NCBI GenBank assembly: GCA_049511415.1
Contig: JBEKYC010000081.1
Span: 1 to 31,410, forward strand
Direction: 5' to 3'
From: Bog-159 sp049511415
Lineage (GTDB): Bacteria; Acidobacteriota; Terriglobia; Bryobacterales; Bryobacteraceae
Length of the DNA stretch: 31,410 bases
The notes under the pieces are model-generated. The model was given only the letters and a program-made list of their open reading frames with translations, did not search any database and was not told the DNA's origin. Below are positions 22,469 to 30,643 of the stretch, piece after piece. Each line of letters opens with the position of its first letter. Within the stretch, counting starts at the first letter, position 1. The translations under genes and the position numbers were made by a program.

Positions 22469-25132
22469 TCACTTTCCTGTGGGTGACTTGTGCAGCGCCT
22501 CCAGTTCCGCACGCCATTTTACGGATTTTTCCGGCATGTGGAGGGCGTCGTAGACAGCGATCAGTTCCTGGCGGGCCGCCATCAGGTAGCTTACGGATGG
22601 ATCGGCGAGGCTGGCGACGATCCGGTAACCGGAGAGAAGGCTTTCCTCCGCTTCCCTATAGCGGCGTTCCCGGACCAGCGTGCGGCCCAATTTGATTTGT
22701 GCAATGCCGGCGTTGAGGCTTTCCGGCTGTCCCGTTTTGGCATAAAGCCGGATGGCCTCATGGAAGGTCTCTTCCGCGCGGGCGTATTGTTTTTCTTGCA
22801 GGTATGCGTCGGCGAGATTGGAAAGCTCGATGCCGGCGAACTCGTGCTCCGGGTTCACTTTCAGGAACATATCGGCGGCGCGGCGGAAGTGCTCGACCGC
22901 GGCTTCCGGCTTGCCAAGTTTAATTTCGACCGATCCCAATTGGCCCAAGGCCGAGGCGAGTTCGGTGCTTCCATCCGGGGACAGGCGATCCAAGATCCGT
23001 ACCGCCCCTTGCGCCAGGCCCTCGGCTTCCTGATATTTTTCATCTCCGCCTTGGTAGACGAGAGCTTGCGCGACATAGCCCATGTCCGCCGCGGTTTCCG
23101 GATGGTCTTTACCGTGAAAGCCGCGATTGATATCGAGGGCTTCGCGATAATCCCGCTCGGCGGCCGCATAGTCCTTTCCTCTGTTGATTTCCGCGTTGCC
23201 CAGATTGATCAAAGCATCGGCGACGTAGGGATGGCGATTCCCGTACAAAGACCTCCAGATCGCCAGCGCCTGGCGGCTCAGGGCTTCGGCTTGGTCCCAA
23301 TGCTGTAAGTAGTGCTGGACATTCGCGAGTTCGAGCAGACAAGAGCCGCGGACGCTCGGATCGCTATGGGTACCCGAAAGTAGCCGGTCGGCCTGGTTAA
23401 GGACTTCCAGGGCTTTGGCATAGGATCCATTTGCCTCGAGTGCGTGCCCAAGGCCGACGGTGGCTTCCGCGATTGCCGGGTCGCCGGACGGGAGATGGCG
23501 GCGGTACATTTCGAGTGCTCTGCCGGTAAACCGCTCGGCATCGGGCAAGCGATCCTGGTCGATCCGCAGCAGCCCCAGTGCGAGCAGGCTCTTGGCAACC
23601 TCGGTACTGTCTTCGCCAAAATGCGATCTGCGTTTTTCCAGCGCGGCATCGAGCAGCCGTTGGGCGTCATCCAGATTGCCCAAGGCTTGATAATCGGTTC
23701 CCAGGGTTTCGAAAAGGTCCGCTTGTATTGCCGGATCGGCGTTCGCGGCCTGGGCGACCAACACGCCGCGGCCGAGCAGATCGACGACTTTGAGGTCCTG
23801 CGACGGGCCGGCCCGGTGATCGCCGCCTTCCAGGAGGTCCGTCAGGATGCCCTGCACGCGCAATGTGCGCGCCGTTTCCGCTTGCGCCGCGTCGCGGGCG
23901 CGCCGCAAGCGCACGTTGTCGAAAACCGCCAAAGCGATCAATACGGCCAGCACGGCGGCAGAGGCGAGCACGGAGCGCCGGTGGCGCTTGACGAACTTTC
24001 CGGCAGTGTAGCGCAGGTCGTCGCGCAGGGCCTCCAGCGGTTTCCCATTCAGGTAGTTATCGACATCCCGGATGAGAGTTTCCACCGAAGTGTACCGGCG
24101 TTTGGGATCTTTGTGCAGCGCCGTCAGGCAGAGGAGGTCCAGATCGTTCCAGGATGCCTTGGGCAGCCGCGGCATGCCGGCGGCGGCCGGCGATTCGAGA
24201 GCCGCGACAGACGGCTTTTTCGGCTGCTCCTCGCAAATCAACCGCTCCGTCTCGGTCCAGGAGCACCCCGTCAAGTCGAACGGCAGCCGTCCGGTGAGCA
24301 ATTCATACAGCACCACGCCCAGCGAGTAGATATCCGTGGATGTCGCCGCGCTTTGGCCGCGAAGCTGTTCGGGCGAGGCATAAGCGGCCGTCATGGGGCG
24401 CGCACCGGTGATGGTCAAGGTGTCGGCTACAGCGACCTCCTCGATCTGCTTGGCGATGCCGAAATCCAGCAACTTCGGAGTTCCATCCCTGGTCACCAGG
24501 ATATTGGAGGGTTTCAGATCCCGGTGAACGATGAACTGGGCGTGCGCGTGCCGGACCGCGTCGCAAACGGAGCGAAAAAGACGCAAACGCGCCTCGGCCG
24601 TTAGCCGGCGTTGGCGGCAGTAGTCCGTGAGACGCGTGCCGGCCACATACTCCATGGCGAACCAGGGGGTCCCATCGGGCAGGTAGCCAGCGTCATTGAT
24701 CCGGGCTATGTTCTCGTGGGCGAGCTTGGCCAGGGTCTTCTGTTCCAGGTCGAAGCGCGCTCTGGATGACGGCGAGAGCCACAAATTGCGCAGGAATTTG
24801 ATCGCGACCCGATTGCCCAGGTCGGTGCGTTCGGCGAGATAGACGACGCCCATGCCGCCTGCCCCGAGTTCGCCGAGGATGCGATAGTTCCCAAATTGCT
24901 CCAACGGCGGCGGTTGGGGCGGCGCGGACATTAACTCATCCGCCAGACGCGGCAGGGCGTCGTCAAACAGCGATCCGGACTGCGCGTCTTTTTCTAACAG
25001 GGCGGCGATATCGGCCTTCAATTGGAGGTCGCCGCCGCACTCGCGTTCCACGTAGGCGTTCCGTTCCACCTCGGGGAGATCTACGGCCGCATCGAAGAGG
25101 ACTTGAATCCGCTGCCAGCGATCGGCGTCCAT
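22469..25132 (-). CDS. Ser/Thr protein kinase with membrane span and TPR domain
   Basis: An 887-residue Hanks-type kinase. The kinase domain (about 80-365) is complete: G-loop LGELGAGGMGVVYLAE, Lys in VAIKFLR (K112), HRDLKPSNILV (203-213), DFGIAK (223-228) and ASPEQLRGQ. A single membrane span lies at about 387-405 (SVLASAAVLAVLIALAVF). The C-terminal half is a TPR array (YQALGNLDDAQRLLDAALEK, YVADALINLGNAEINRGKDY, QLGSVEIKLGKPEAAVEHFR), probably extracytoplasmic. This architecture is expanded in Acidobacteria and Planctomycetes. The gene follows an ECF sigma gene by six bases, so the kinase probably controls that sigma factor or its regulon by phosphorylation. The oxidoreductase gene follows seven bases after its stop. 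The start is ATG 25132. Confidence 0.95.
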   Translation of the reverse strand: MDADRWQRIQVLFDAAVDLPEVERNAYVERECGGDLQLKADIAALLEKDAQSGSLFDDALPRLADELMSAPPQPPPLEQFGNYRILGELGAGGMGVVYLAERTDLGNRVAIKFLRNLWLSPSSRARFDLEQKTLAKLAHENIARINDAGYLPDGTPWFAMEYVAGTRLTDYCRQRRLTAEARLRLFRSVCDAVRHAHAQFIVHRDLKPSNILVTRDGTPKLLDFGIAKQIEEVAVADTLTITGARPMTAAYASPEQLRGQSAATSTDIYSLGVVLYELLTGRLPFDLTGCSWTETERLICEEQPKKPSVAALESPAAAGMPRLPKASWNDLDLLCLTALHKDPKRRYTSVETLIRDVDNYLNGKPLEALRDDLRYTAGKFVKRHRRSVLASAAVLAVLIALAVFDNVRLRRARDAAQAETARTLRVQGILTDLLEGGDHRAGPSQDLKVVDLLGRGVLVAQAANADPAIQADLFETLGTDYQALGNLDDAQRLLDAALEKRRSHFGEDSTEVAKSLLALGLLRIDQDRLPDAERFTGRALEMYRRHLPSGDPAIAEATVGLGHALEANGSYAKALEVLNQADRLLSGTHSDPSVRGSCLLELANVQHYLQHWDQAEALSRQALAIWRSLYGNRHPYVADALINLGNAEINRGKDYAAAERDYREALDINRGFHGKDHPETAADMGYVAQALVYQGGDEKYQEAEGLAQGAVRILDRLSPDGSTELASALGQLGSVEIKLGKPEAAVEHFRRAADMFLKVNPEHEFAGIELSNLADAYLQEKQYARAEETFHEAIRLYAKTGQPESLNAGIAQIKLGRTLVRERRYREAEESLLSGYRIVASLADPSVSYLMAARQELIAVYDALHMPEKSVKWRAELEALHKSPTGK

Positions 25133-25138
25133 GCGGCG

Positions 25139-25705
25139 CTACTCCGTTTCCGGCCGAATCTGGGTCGCCAGCCAGGCAGAGGCCAGGCGCCAGTCGCGCT
25201 CCACCGTGCGCGGCGATAAATCGAGGGCCTCGGCCGTCTCGGCGGTGGTCATCCCGTAGAACCGGCACTCGACGACGCGGGCCTGCCGCGGATTCATGCG
25301 CTGGAGTTCTTCCAGGGCGGTTTCCAGCGTGATCACATCCTCCAGCGACAACGTTTGGGAGGCACCCTGGTGGTCGCTCAGAGTCACAAACTGGGCATGT
25401 CCGCCGCCTCTTTTTTCCGCCTTGCGGGATCGCGCGGCATTCACCACGATTTTGTGCATGGCCTGGGCCACAATCCCCTTGGCGTGGGCCGGAGATTGCG
25501 CCATCCAGTTCGGCAAGGCGCTCAACTTGATCCAGGCCGCGTTAACCAGCGTGCCGGTGCTGAGGGATCCCGCGGGCTCGTTGCGCCGCACCGACCGGGC
25601 CAGGCGGAGCAGTTCGTCGTAAGCCTGCCGGAAATACTCGTCCACGGCTCGTCGGGCTTCCGGGTTCGAGGATGGCATGCCGCTTTCTTCGGGTGATTCG
25701 GACAT
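25139..25705 (-). CDS. ECF sigma factor, kinase-associated type
   Basis: A 188-residue ECF sigma factor of the type found beside Ser/Thr kinases (ECF43-like group in Acidobacteria and Planctomycetes; group assignment from memory). Region 2 includes EYFRQAYDELLRLARSVRRN and TGTLVNAAWIKLSA, with FVTLSDHQGA in the linker. Region 4 is LEELQRMNPRQARVVECRFY and TTAETAEALDLSPRTVERDW, an HTH that would contact the -35 element. There is no anti-sigma gene; the kinase gene six bases downstream is the probable regulator, acting by phosphorylation. It heads the operon and faces a divergent membrane-protein gene across about 140 bases with no clear promoter boxes. Confidence 0.92.
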   Translation of the reverse strand: MSESPEESGMPSSNPEARRAVDEYFRQAYDELLRLARSVRRNEPAGSLSTGTLVNAAWIKLSALPNWMAQSPAHAKGIVAQAMHKIVVNAARSRKAEKRGGGHAQFVTLSDHQGASQTLSLEDVITLETALEELQRMNPRQARVVECRFYGMTTAETAEALDLSPRTVERDWRLASAWLATQIRPETE

Positions 25706-25844
25706 GACGGTGTTTCGCGCCGGCTGGCGCTATTACCAATTGAAACGCACGACGGAAGCGTTCTCTCAGCCGCCGTTCTAGCAGCTTAGCAGCGGAGGGC
25801 GGTCCCTGCAACCGGCGTGCGTACGCAAAGAGGAGGTAGACAAA

Positions 25845-26234
25845 ATGTCCAACGGATTGGATTCACTGGCGTGGGGTTTGTTAATGCTGGGCCTTCTGGC
25901 TCTGGCCGCCTATCTGTGGGAGTACGCGCTGCCGGGCATCGCGATCGCGGCGCTACTGTGGGACCGGCTTCCGCACAACGTTCTGGCAGTGCTCGCGGGC
26001 ATCATGGTGACGGCGATTTATCGTTGGCTGGTCTCGATCGACAAACAGCCGGTGCTGGGCATCATGGTCGTGCTTCGCGCGCTGCTCTGGGGCCTGCCAT
26101 TCGCGGGAATCGGCGCGGCAATCGCGAGCGCTACCGGCGGCGATACGATCTGGCAGATCGCGGCGGCGGCCGTGGGCTTCGCTGCCGGGGCCGGGATAGC
26201 GGCGGAGACGCATCCGGGACTGACGGGTATCTGA
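25845..26234 (+). CDS. Small multi-pass membrane protein
   Basis: A 129-residue hydrophobic protein with a strong Shine-Dalgarno (AGGAGG, eight bases before ATG). Four predicted spans are visible: SLAWGLLMLGLLALAAYLW, LPGIAIAALLWD with LAVLAGIMVTAIYRWLV, LGIMVVLRALLWGLPFAGIG, and IWQIAAAAVGFAAGAGIAA. Loops are short, with IDKQ as the longest polar turn. I do not recognise the family. It is followed 13 bases later by another membrane protein, likely in one transcript, and is divergent from the ECF sigma gene, so it may belong to that regulon. Confidence 0.75.
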   Translation: MSNGLDSLAWGLLMLGLLALAAYLWEYALPGIAIAALLWDRLPHNVLAVLAGIMVTAIYRWLVSIDKQPVLGIMVVLRALLWGLPFAGIGAAIASATGGDTIWQIAAAAVGFAAGAGIAAETHPGLTGI

Positions 26235-26247
26235 GGGGAAAAACACC

Positions 26248-26817
26248 ATGAATATCAAACGAGGACTGAAGCGCATTTTCCTGGTGTTGGTTCCGTTATG
26301 GTGCATCTACCTGTGGGGCGGCTGGTTCCTGGCATACGATCGCGAGTGGCGTTCCCTGGCCGGCCGGACCGAATCGGAAGAACAACTGAACGCCTGCCGG
26401 CAGGGGAGAGGTCTTCCTCCCCGGTCGCACGAGGAGGCCAACGGCATGATGGTGGCCACGTGGGGTCCGCAACCGGCGCTACCGGCTTGGCTGCCCGGCC
26501 CCATTGCGCACGTTCTCGGTTGCTCGGGAACCAGGAACGACGCGGAGTGCGAGGCCATCCATCTCGACCGTGTACGGGCTCCGCAGCAGGCGCCCAAATC
26601 GCTGGACGAGTGCGACAGGAATTACATGGCGGCGGAGAAAGCGGCCAGCGACCACTTTGAGAAGAGCGTACTTTCGTGGAAATTCGGTTCTACCGAGGAC
26701 GTGCTCGGCGAACTGTTCCTGCTCGTGATCGCACTGCCGTGTATCTTCTATTTTCTTGTCCTGTGGCTTTTGAAAGGCGCTTTATGGGCGCGCGCGGGTT
26801 TCAGCGGGCGGACTTGA
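26248..26817 (+). CDS. Two-span membrane protein with Cys-containing external loop
   Basis: A 189-residue unrecognised protein, with GAGGGGAAA before the ATG. One span lies at the N-terminus (IFLVLVPLWCIYLWGGWFLA) and one near the C-terminus (FLLVIALPCIFYFLVLWLLK). The loop between them, about 120 residues, should face the periplasm and has four Cys (LNACRQG, LGCSGTRNDAECEAIH, LDECDRNY), which could form two disulfides. The loop is polar with no known domain. It probably forms a pair with the preceding small membrane protein. Confidence 0.7.
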   Translation: MNIKRGLKRIFLVLVPLWCIYLWGGWFLAYDREWRSLAGRTESEEQLNACRQGRGLPPRSHEEANGMMVATWGPQPALPAWLPGPIAHVLGCSGTRNDAECEAIHLDRVRAPQQAPKSLDECDRNYMAAEKAASDHFEKSVLSWKFGSTEDVLGELFLLVIALPCIFYFLVLWLLKGALWARAGFSGRT

Positions 26818-26869
26818 CGGAGTTTTCCGGCAGTCCGCGCTAATACAAATCGAAGGAGAGAATACAACC

Positions 26870-28648
26870 ATGAAAAGCTTATCGAGATACAGCAAACGGA
26901 CCGCGATGCGGTGCTTCCACGCTTTGCTCCCGGCCTTGGTGCTCGCGGCCCTGGCGGCGCAGGCCGCGCACGCGCAGGGATACACGATCAGCACAGTTGC
27001 GGGCGGGGGCACGTTGACCTATTCCGGAATCGTGCCCGAGATCGGCGATGGGGGGCCGTCTACCCAAGCCTACCTGGGTGGACCACACGCAGTGGCAGTC
27101 GATTCCGCTGGAAACCTCTATATCGGCGATACCGGCGCCGTGCGAGAGGTGGCAAACGGCGTGATCAACACAGTGTTTGGGCTATTCCAAATCGGAATCA
27201 CCGGTCCGGCCGTTGCAACCGACAGCGCCGGCGACCTATTTATCTCAAACGTTCTCACGTTGGGCGGATTGACGGAGCTATCGCCCAGCGGAAAAGCTAC
27301 GCAGGTCGTCGCATCGGTGAGGTGTAACACCGCGATTGCCATCGACCACGCGGGCAACGTCTATTGCGCAAGCGGAAGCGGCGTCGAGAAGATCAGCGCA
27401 AGTGGATCCACGGGATTCGTCTATATTGGCGGGCTGAGCAGCCTGGTTGGCGGTTTGGCGCTGGATGCGTCCGGAACGCTGTATGTTTCGGACAGCATCC
27501 TGCAGCAGGTGTACAAGCTGGATGCTAGCGGGAAGGCCACCGTGGTAGCCGGGAATGGCGCTGGCGGGTCTATCGGTAGCTATTCTGGCGATGGCGGTCC
27601 TGCCACCCAGGCGGGGTTGGCGGCGCCGGCAGGAATCGCTTTTGATCAGGCCGGCAACCTGTACATAGCGGACTCGCTGAACAACCGGATACGGAGAGTG
27701 GACACCAGCGGAACGATTACGACCGTTGCCGGAACCGGCAGTGCCTTTCTCTCGGGTGACGGAGGACCCGCCGCCAGTGCCGGGATTCCCAGTCCCTCGG
27801 GAATTGCAATCGGCAGCAACGGCGGCATCTATGTGAGCCAGCCTCTTGACGGTGTGGTCCGCCTGCTGGCGCCCGCCAATCAGGCAGCCGGGTCCGCCCC
27901 CTCCGTGAATTCCGGGGGTGTCGTGAGCGCCAGCGCGTTCGGAGAATTCACGTCGGTTGCGCCCGGATCCTGGATCGAGATCTATGGATCGAACCTGGCT
28001 CCCGACACGCGCACCTGGACCGGTGGCGACTTCAACGGAGTGGACGCCCCCGAATCGCTCGATGGCACATCGGTGACCATTGGGGGCCAGCCTGCCTATG
28101 TGGCCTTCATCAGCCCGGGCCAGGTGAACGTGCAAGTGCCATCCAACGTGGGGACCGGTTCGCAGCCCCTCATTGTGACCACCAAGGCCGGTGGCGCGGG
28201 CAATTCATATCCGGTGATGGTGAATGCCGAGCAACCCGGTTTGTTGGCGCCGTATAACTTCAAAATTGGCGGCGATCAATATGTCGTGGCGCTGTTCCCG
28301 GATAACAGCACCTATGTTCTGCCTGCCGGCGCCATTCCGGGCATCGCTTCGCGACCCGCGCAACCAGGAGACACGATCATTCTGTACGGAGTCGGGTTTG
28401 GGGCGGTCACTCCCAGCATCCCCGCCGGCCAACGGGCCGGGCAACTGAATACCCTCGCCTTGCCGCTCCATATCTTCTTCGGAAGTGCCGAGGCCACTCT
28501 GGCCTACGACGGACTGGCGCCCGGGTACGTCGGCCTTTACCAGTTCAATGTGGTGGTCCCGGACGTGGGCGCGGGCAACCTGGTGCCACTCACTTTCACT
28601 TTAGGTGGCACACAGGGATCTCAAACGCTGTACATAGCCGTTCAGTAG
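26870..28648 (+). CDS. Exported NHL-repeat protein with TIGR03437-type C-terminus
   Basis: A 592-residue secreted or surface protein. AAGGAG precedes the ATG and a signal peptide follows (ALLPALVLAALAAQAAHA). Residues about 45-330 contain NHL-type beta-propeller blades: repeats of GDGGPSTQAYLGGPHAVAVD, AGNLYIGDTG, PAGIAFDQAGNLYIADSLNN and RVDTSGTITTVAGTG. The C-terminal 240 or so residues (VSASAFGEFTSVAPGSWIEI, GGQPAYVAFISPGQVNVQVP, GDTIILYGVGFGAVTPSIPA, LYQFNVVVPDVGAGNLVPLT) match the repeat domain I recall as TIGR03437, abundant in Solibacter. This is the strongest lineage marker in the window. The protein probably binds sugars or proteins at the cell surface; no catalytic site is seen. Confidence 0.9.
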   Translation: MKSLSRYSKRTAMRCFHALLPALVLAALAAQAAHAQGYTISTVAGGGTLTYSGIVPEIGDGGPSTQAYLGGPHAVAVDSAGNLYIGDTGAVREVANGVINTVFGLFQIGITGPAVATDSAGDLFISNVLTLGGLTELSPSGKATQVVASVRCNTAIAIDHAGNVYCASGSGVEKISASGSTGFVYIGGLSSLVGGLALDASGTLYVSDSILQQVYKLDASGKATVVAGNGAGGSIGSYSGDGGPATQAGLAAPAGIAFDQAGNLYIADSLNNRIRRVDTSGTITTVAGTGSAFLSGDGGPAASAGIPSPSGIAIGSNGGIYVSQPLDGVVRLLAPANQAAGSAPSVNSGGVVSASAFGEFTSVAPGSWIEIYGSNLAPDTRTWTGGDFNGVDAPESLDGTSVTIGGQPAYVAFISPGQVNVQVPSNVGTGSQPLIVTTKAGGAGNSYPVMVNAEQPGLLAPYNFKIGGDQYVVALFPDNSTYVLPAGAIPGIASRPAQPGDTIILYGVGFGAVTPSIPAGQRAGQLNTLALPLHIFFGSAEATLAYDGLAPGYVGLYQFNVVVPDVGAGNLVPLTFTLGGTQGSQTLYIAVQ

Positions 28649-28679
28649 AACGGAACGCAAGGCAGAAAGGGGGTTTACG

Positions 28680-28808
28680 ATGAAATCCGACGCTTGGATC
28701 AAAACTGTTCTCACTACGATTGCGATCCGGCTCGCCATCGGAACGCTGAAACAGCGCGGCGCCAAGCAGTCTGCTGAGCTGTACCACCAGACGTTTATCG
28801 AGCCTTGA
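28680..28808 (+). CDS. 42-residue membrane peptide
   Basis: ATG at 28680 is preceded by AAAGGGGG at good spacing. The peptide starts MKSDAWIKTVLTTIAIRLAI and ends with a polar tail (TLKQRGAKQSAELYHQTFIEP minus the first residues). The basic N-terminus plus hydrophobic helix resembles a family of tiny single-span proteins I recall in Acidobacteria, but the span here is broken by an Arg and the tail looks non-conserved. It may be a decayed copy. It lies 31 bases after the NHL gene. Confidence 0.45.
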   Translation: MKSDAWIKTVLTTIAIRLAIGTLKQRGAKQSAELYHQTFIEP

Positions 28809-28959
28809 GTAGCTGCGCAGACGGGCGAAAAACGCACACGTGGCATGAGAGCACAGGTGAGGCCGTGGGCCAATCTCACCGAAGGAGTGAACTTCTGGCG
28901 ATTGTTGCGGCAACATTCCGGCGGGTCGAGCACGCTCACTTGCATCCGGGAGCGACTTG

Positions 28960-29373
28960 TCAGGTCCGCGACGACAAAATGCTGGCGACGTAGGAGGCCA
29001 AAGAAATGCTGACGCCTGCAAGAGGCACGCTGAAAAAATAGAGCTTGCAAAGCACAACAAAACCACCAAGCATTGTCAGCCCGACAGCGAGCAGGAACGG
29101 TGACTGAAACAGGAGTTGGCCGTGAGCCAATGCGAGGAAACCGAAAACCAAGCCGAACAAAATGAGTGCCATGCTGTGGCTCGCATTGAAGCCCACCCAA
29201 CACCGCCACATGGTTGTTTCTTTCGTAACGACAGGTGAAGTCTGGCTCATGCTGATTTGCAATGCGGGGTCACGAGGCGTGAGCAATGGCCCCCAGAACG
29301 TATAGACGAGGTGGGTGACGCCGAGTGTGAAAATTATGCTCGCGCTAAGAACCATGAGAATTTTTGCGGCCAA
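28960..29373 (-). CDS. LIC_13387-like four-span membrane protein
   Basis: A 137-residue protein starting at TTG 29373, six bases after AAGGAG. Four spans are predicted: ILMVLSASIIFTLGVTHLVY, then MALILFGLVFGFLALAHG, FLLAVGLTMLGGFVVLCKLY and FSVPLAGVSISLASYVASIL. Conserved-looking pieces are LTPRDPALQISMSQTSPVVT and TTMWRCWVGFNASHSMALIL, which I associate with the LIC_13387 family of unknown function. The His in GVTHLVYTF and the one in NASHS may be functional. No operon partner is visible; upstream is a gene-poor gap. Family assignment is tentative. Confidence 0.65.
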   Translation of the reverse strand: MAAKILMVLSASIIFTLGVTHLVYTFWGPLLTPRDPALQISMSQTSPVVTKETTMWRCWVGFNASHSMALILFGLVFGFLALAHGQLLFQSPFLLAVGLTMLGGFVVLCKLYFFSVPLAGVSISLASYVASILSSRT

Positions 29374-29826
29374 GATACTCTCCTTATTTTGAGGGACAAA
29401 GCTTAGTTAACCGCGTCTTCGCGCACATCGTCGACCAGAGTTCCCAAATGCGTCGCCCTCTAGGGCTGCCCCGCTATGTAGGCCAATAGTCTCTTGTTTC
29501 CCGGACTGACTCGCGCCAATCGATCGGCTAAGCTCCTGAATCGAACGAGATCACCGACATCGTCCGGTTGCTTTGTCATCTACTGCATTCGCGCATTAGG
29601 CAGTTCAGGATCGCCGGCATGCCACCGGCCTCAGCGCTCGGGTCTGCGTAGTTCATTGGCCTATCATATACACATTTGAGTAGCTTCCGTAGGCCGCAGA
29701 TCAAGGCCAGGAACCGGTGACGAACACGGCCGCAGTGAATACATAGGCTCGCGTTCCTGCAATTGCAGGCCGATCGCGTTAGTGAGAGCAATTGTTCGTT
29801 TACTAGATGTATGGCGCTGGCTGGAG

Positions 29827-29958
29827 TCACCCTTCGATCCCGACGTATTCGATTCCAAAACCTGGGATCAGTGGCACTTCGGCAAACGGGAGTTGGGCCG
29901 ATGTGGGCAGAATCACGAAACTCGCGCCGCTCCGCAAGCCGCCAGGCCCGACAACCAA
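29827..29958 (-). CDS. Possible 43-residue small protein or gene remnant
   Basis: TTG at 29958 follows a perfect AAGGAGG by eight bases and opens a 43-codon frame to TGA at 29827. The product begins MVVGPGGLRSGASFVILPTS and continues AQLPFAEVPLIPGFGIEYVG, an ordinary-looking hydrophobic protein sequence rather than the Arg/Pro-rich output usual for spurious frames here. The same frame is open at least 14 codons further upstream. It could be a small gene or the C-terminal remnant of a lost one. No family recognised. Confidence 0.3.
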   Translation of the reverse strand: MVVGPGGLRSGASFVILPTSAQLPFAEVPLIPGFGIEYVGIEG

Positions 29959-29975
29959 CCGTAGCACCTCCTTCC

Positions 29976-29995
29976 GGGGCGGACACATCCGCCCC
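29976..29995. repeat. Perfect GGGGCGGA-CACA-TCCGCCCC palindrome
   Basis: An eight-base-pair perfect stem with a four-base loop, in the gene-poor gap just before the AAGGAGG of the small minus-strand frame. No T-tract follows on either strand. It looks like a REP-type palindromic element; no second copy was seen in this window. Confidence 0.55.
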
Positions 29996-30039
29996 TTCCG
30001 ATACCTACGAATGCTGTAATGGCGCGTGCCTGGTTTTCC

Positions 30040-30630
30040 TCATACCACCCACGGCAACAGCGCCCAAGTTTCCCGGCGATATTGGTCATAATCGGCGCCA
30101 AAAGCCACCTTCAGATTCGCCTCTTCCAAGCGGATCTTGCGCCCATAGGCAAATACCGCCATCGCCAGGCCAATCAGCGCCAGCCATTCGCCCATCACCA
30201 GCGCGCCGCCGGCGTACATCGCCAGAATGCCTGTGTAGATCGGGTGCCGCAACAACTTATAAGGACCGAAGCGGATCAGTTGATGATCCACTTTGATCGT
30301 GATTCTGCCGCTCCAGTTTTGTCCGAGGCAGCGGCGCGCCCAGATCGCCAGAAACAAGCCGATCGCAACTACGGCCACACCCGCTGTCATGACTGAGGGG
30401 TTCGCCGGCAGCAATCGGCCTAGCCCGCGAATCGGAGCCAGGATCAGTATCAGAGAAGCATTCGCCAGAAAAACGTGGACACCGCGCGATGCCGTGGATT
30501 CCGCGCTTCGATCCGGAGCGGCTTTCTTGGCGGCGCTATCCCAGTAGAAACTAAATGCCACCCAGCCCAAGGCGGCCGCGACGAATTGCCAGACGATGAC
30601 CGCCCTATCGATCCTGAGAAAGGCCGGCAT
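30040..30630 (-). CDS. Isoprenylcysteine carboxyl methyltransferase-type membrane protein
   Basis: A 196-residue integral membrane protein of the ICMT/PEMT-like methyltransferase group. Spans include VIVWQFVAAALGWVAFSFYW, VHVFLANASLILILAPI, VMTAGVAVVAIGLFLAIWA and LVMGEWLALIGLAMAVFAYG. The S-adenosylmethionine/substrate motif is GPYKLLRHPIYTGILAMYAG (RHPxYxG) followed by the C-terminal EEANLKVAFGADYDQYRRET, which matches the family's conserved E-x-x-L...F-G-x-x-Y-x-x-Y ending. In bacteria these proteins methylate unknown lipid or small-molecule targets. The gene lies 13 bases after the truncated oxidoreductase on the same strand, so it may have lost its native promoter. Confidence 0.88.
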   Translation of the reverse strand: MPAFLRIDRAVIVWQFVAAALGWVAFSFYWDSAAKKAAPDRSAESTASRGVHVFLANASLILILAPIRGLGRLLPANPSVMTAGVAVVAIGLFLAIWARRCLGQNWSGRITIKVDHQLIRFGPYKLLRHPIYTGILAMYAGGALVMGEWLALIGLAMAVFAYGRKIRLEEANLKVAFGADYDQYRRETWALLPWVV

Positions 30631-30643
30631 AAAACAACCCTGG

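Larger units (their letters stand above)
29374..30039. other. Gene-poor 0.67 kb gap
   Basis: No convincing gene of normal size lies here. Open frames of 60-136 codons exist on both strands but overlap one another and show no recognisable motifs. What can be seen is a perfect GC-rich palindrome at 29976-29995, a possible 43-codon frame beside it, and otherwise sequence of lower coding character. It may be a decayed gene region; the genes on both sides are accessory. Confidence 0.5.

Noticed and set aside
22490..23308. 272-codon plus-strand frame antisense to the TPR part of the kinase
   Set aside because: Same reason: a shadow of a repetitive high-GC coding region, with no ribosome-binding site or motif.
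23444..24604. 386-codon plus-strand frame inside the kinase gene
   Set aside because: It is antisense to a complete kinase domain and TPR array; the product has no recognisable domain.
27278..28135. 285-codon minus-strand frame inside the NHL/TIGR03437 gene
   Set aside because: The plus strand encodes clear NHL blades and a signal peptide; the antisense product is Arg/Gly rich.
28842..29036. Short plus-strand frame starting MRAQVRPWANLTEG
   Set aside because: It ends in a run of Arg/Lys, overlaps the 3' end of the LIC_13387-like gene, and has no ribosome-binding site.
29576..29986. 136-codon minus-strand frame in the gene-poor gap
   Set aside because: It is Arg/Cys rich with no motif, and another frame of the same strand has a better start and more protein-like sequence over part of it.
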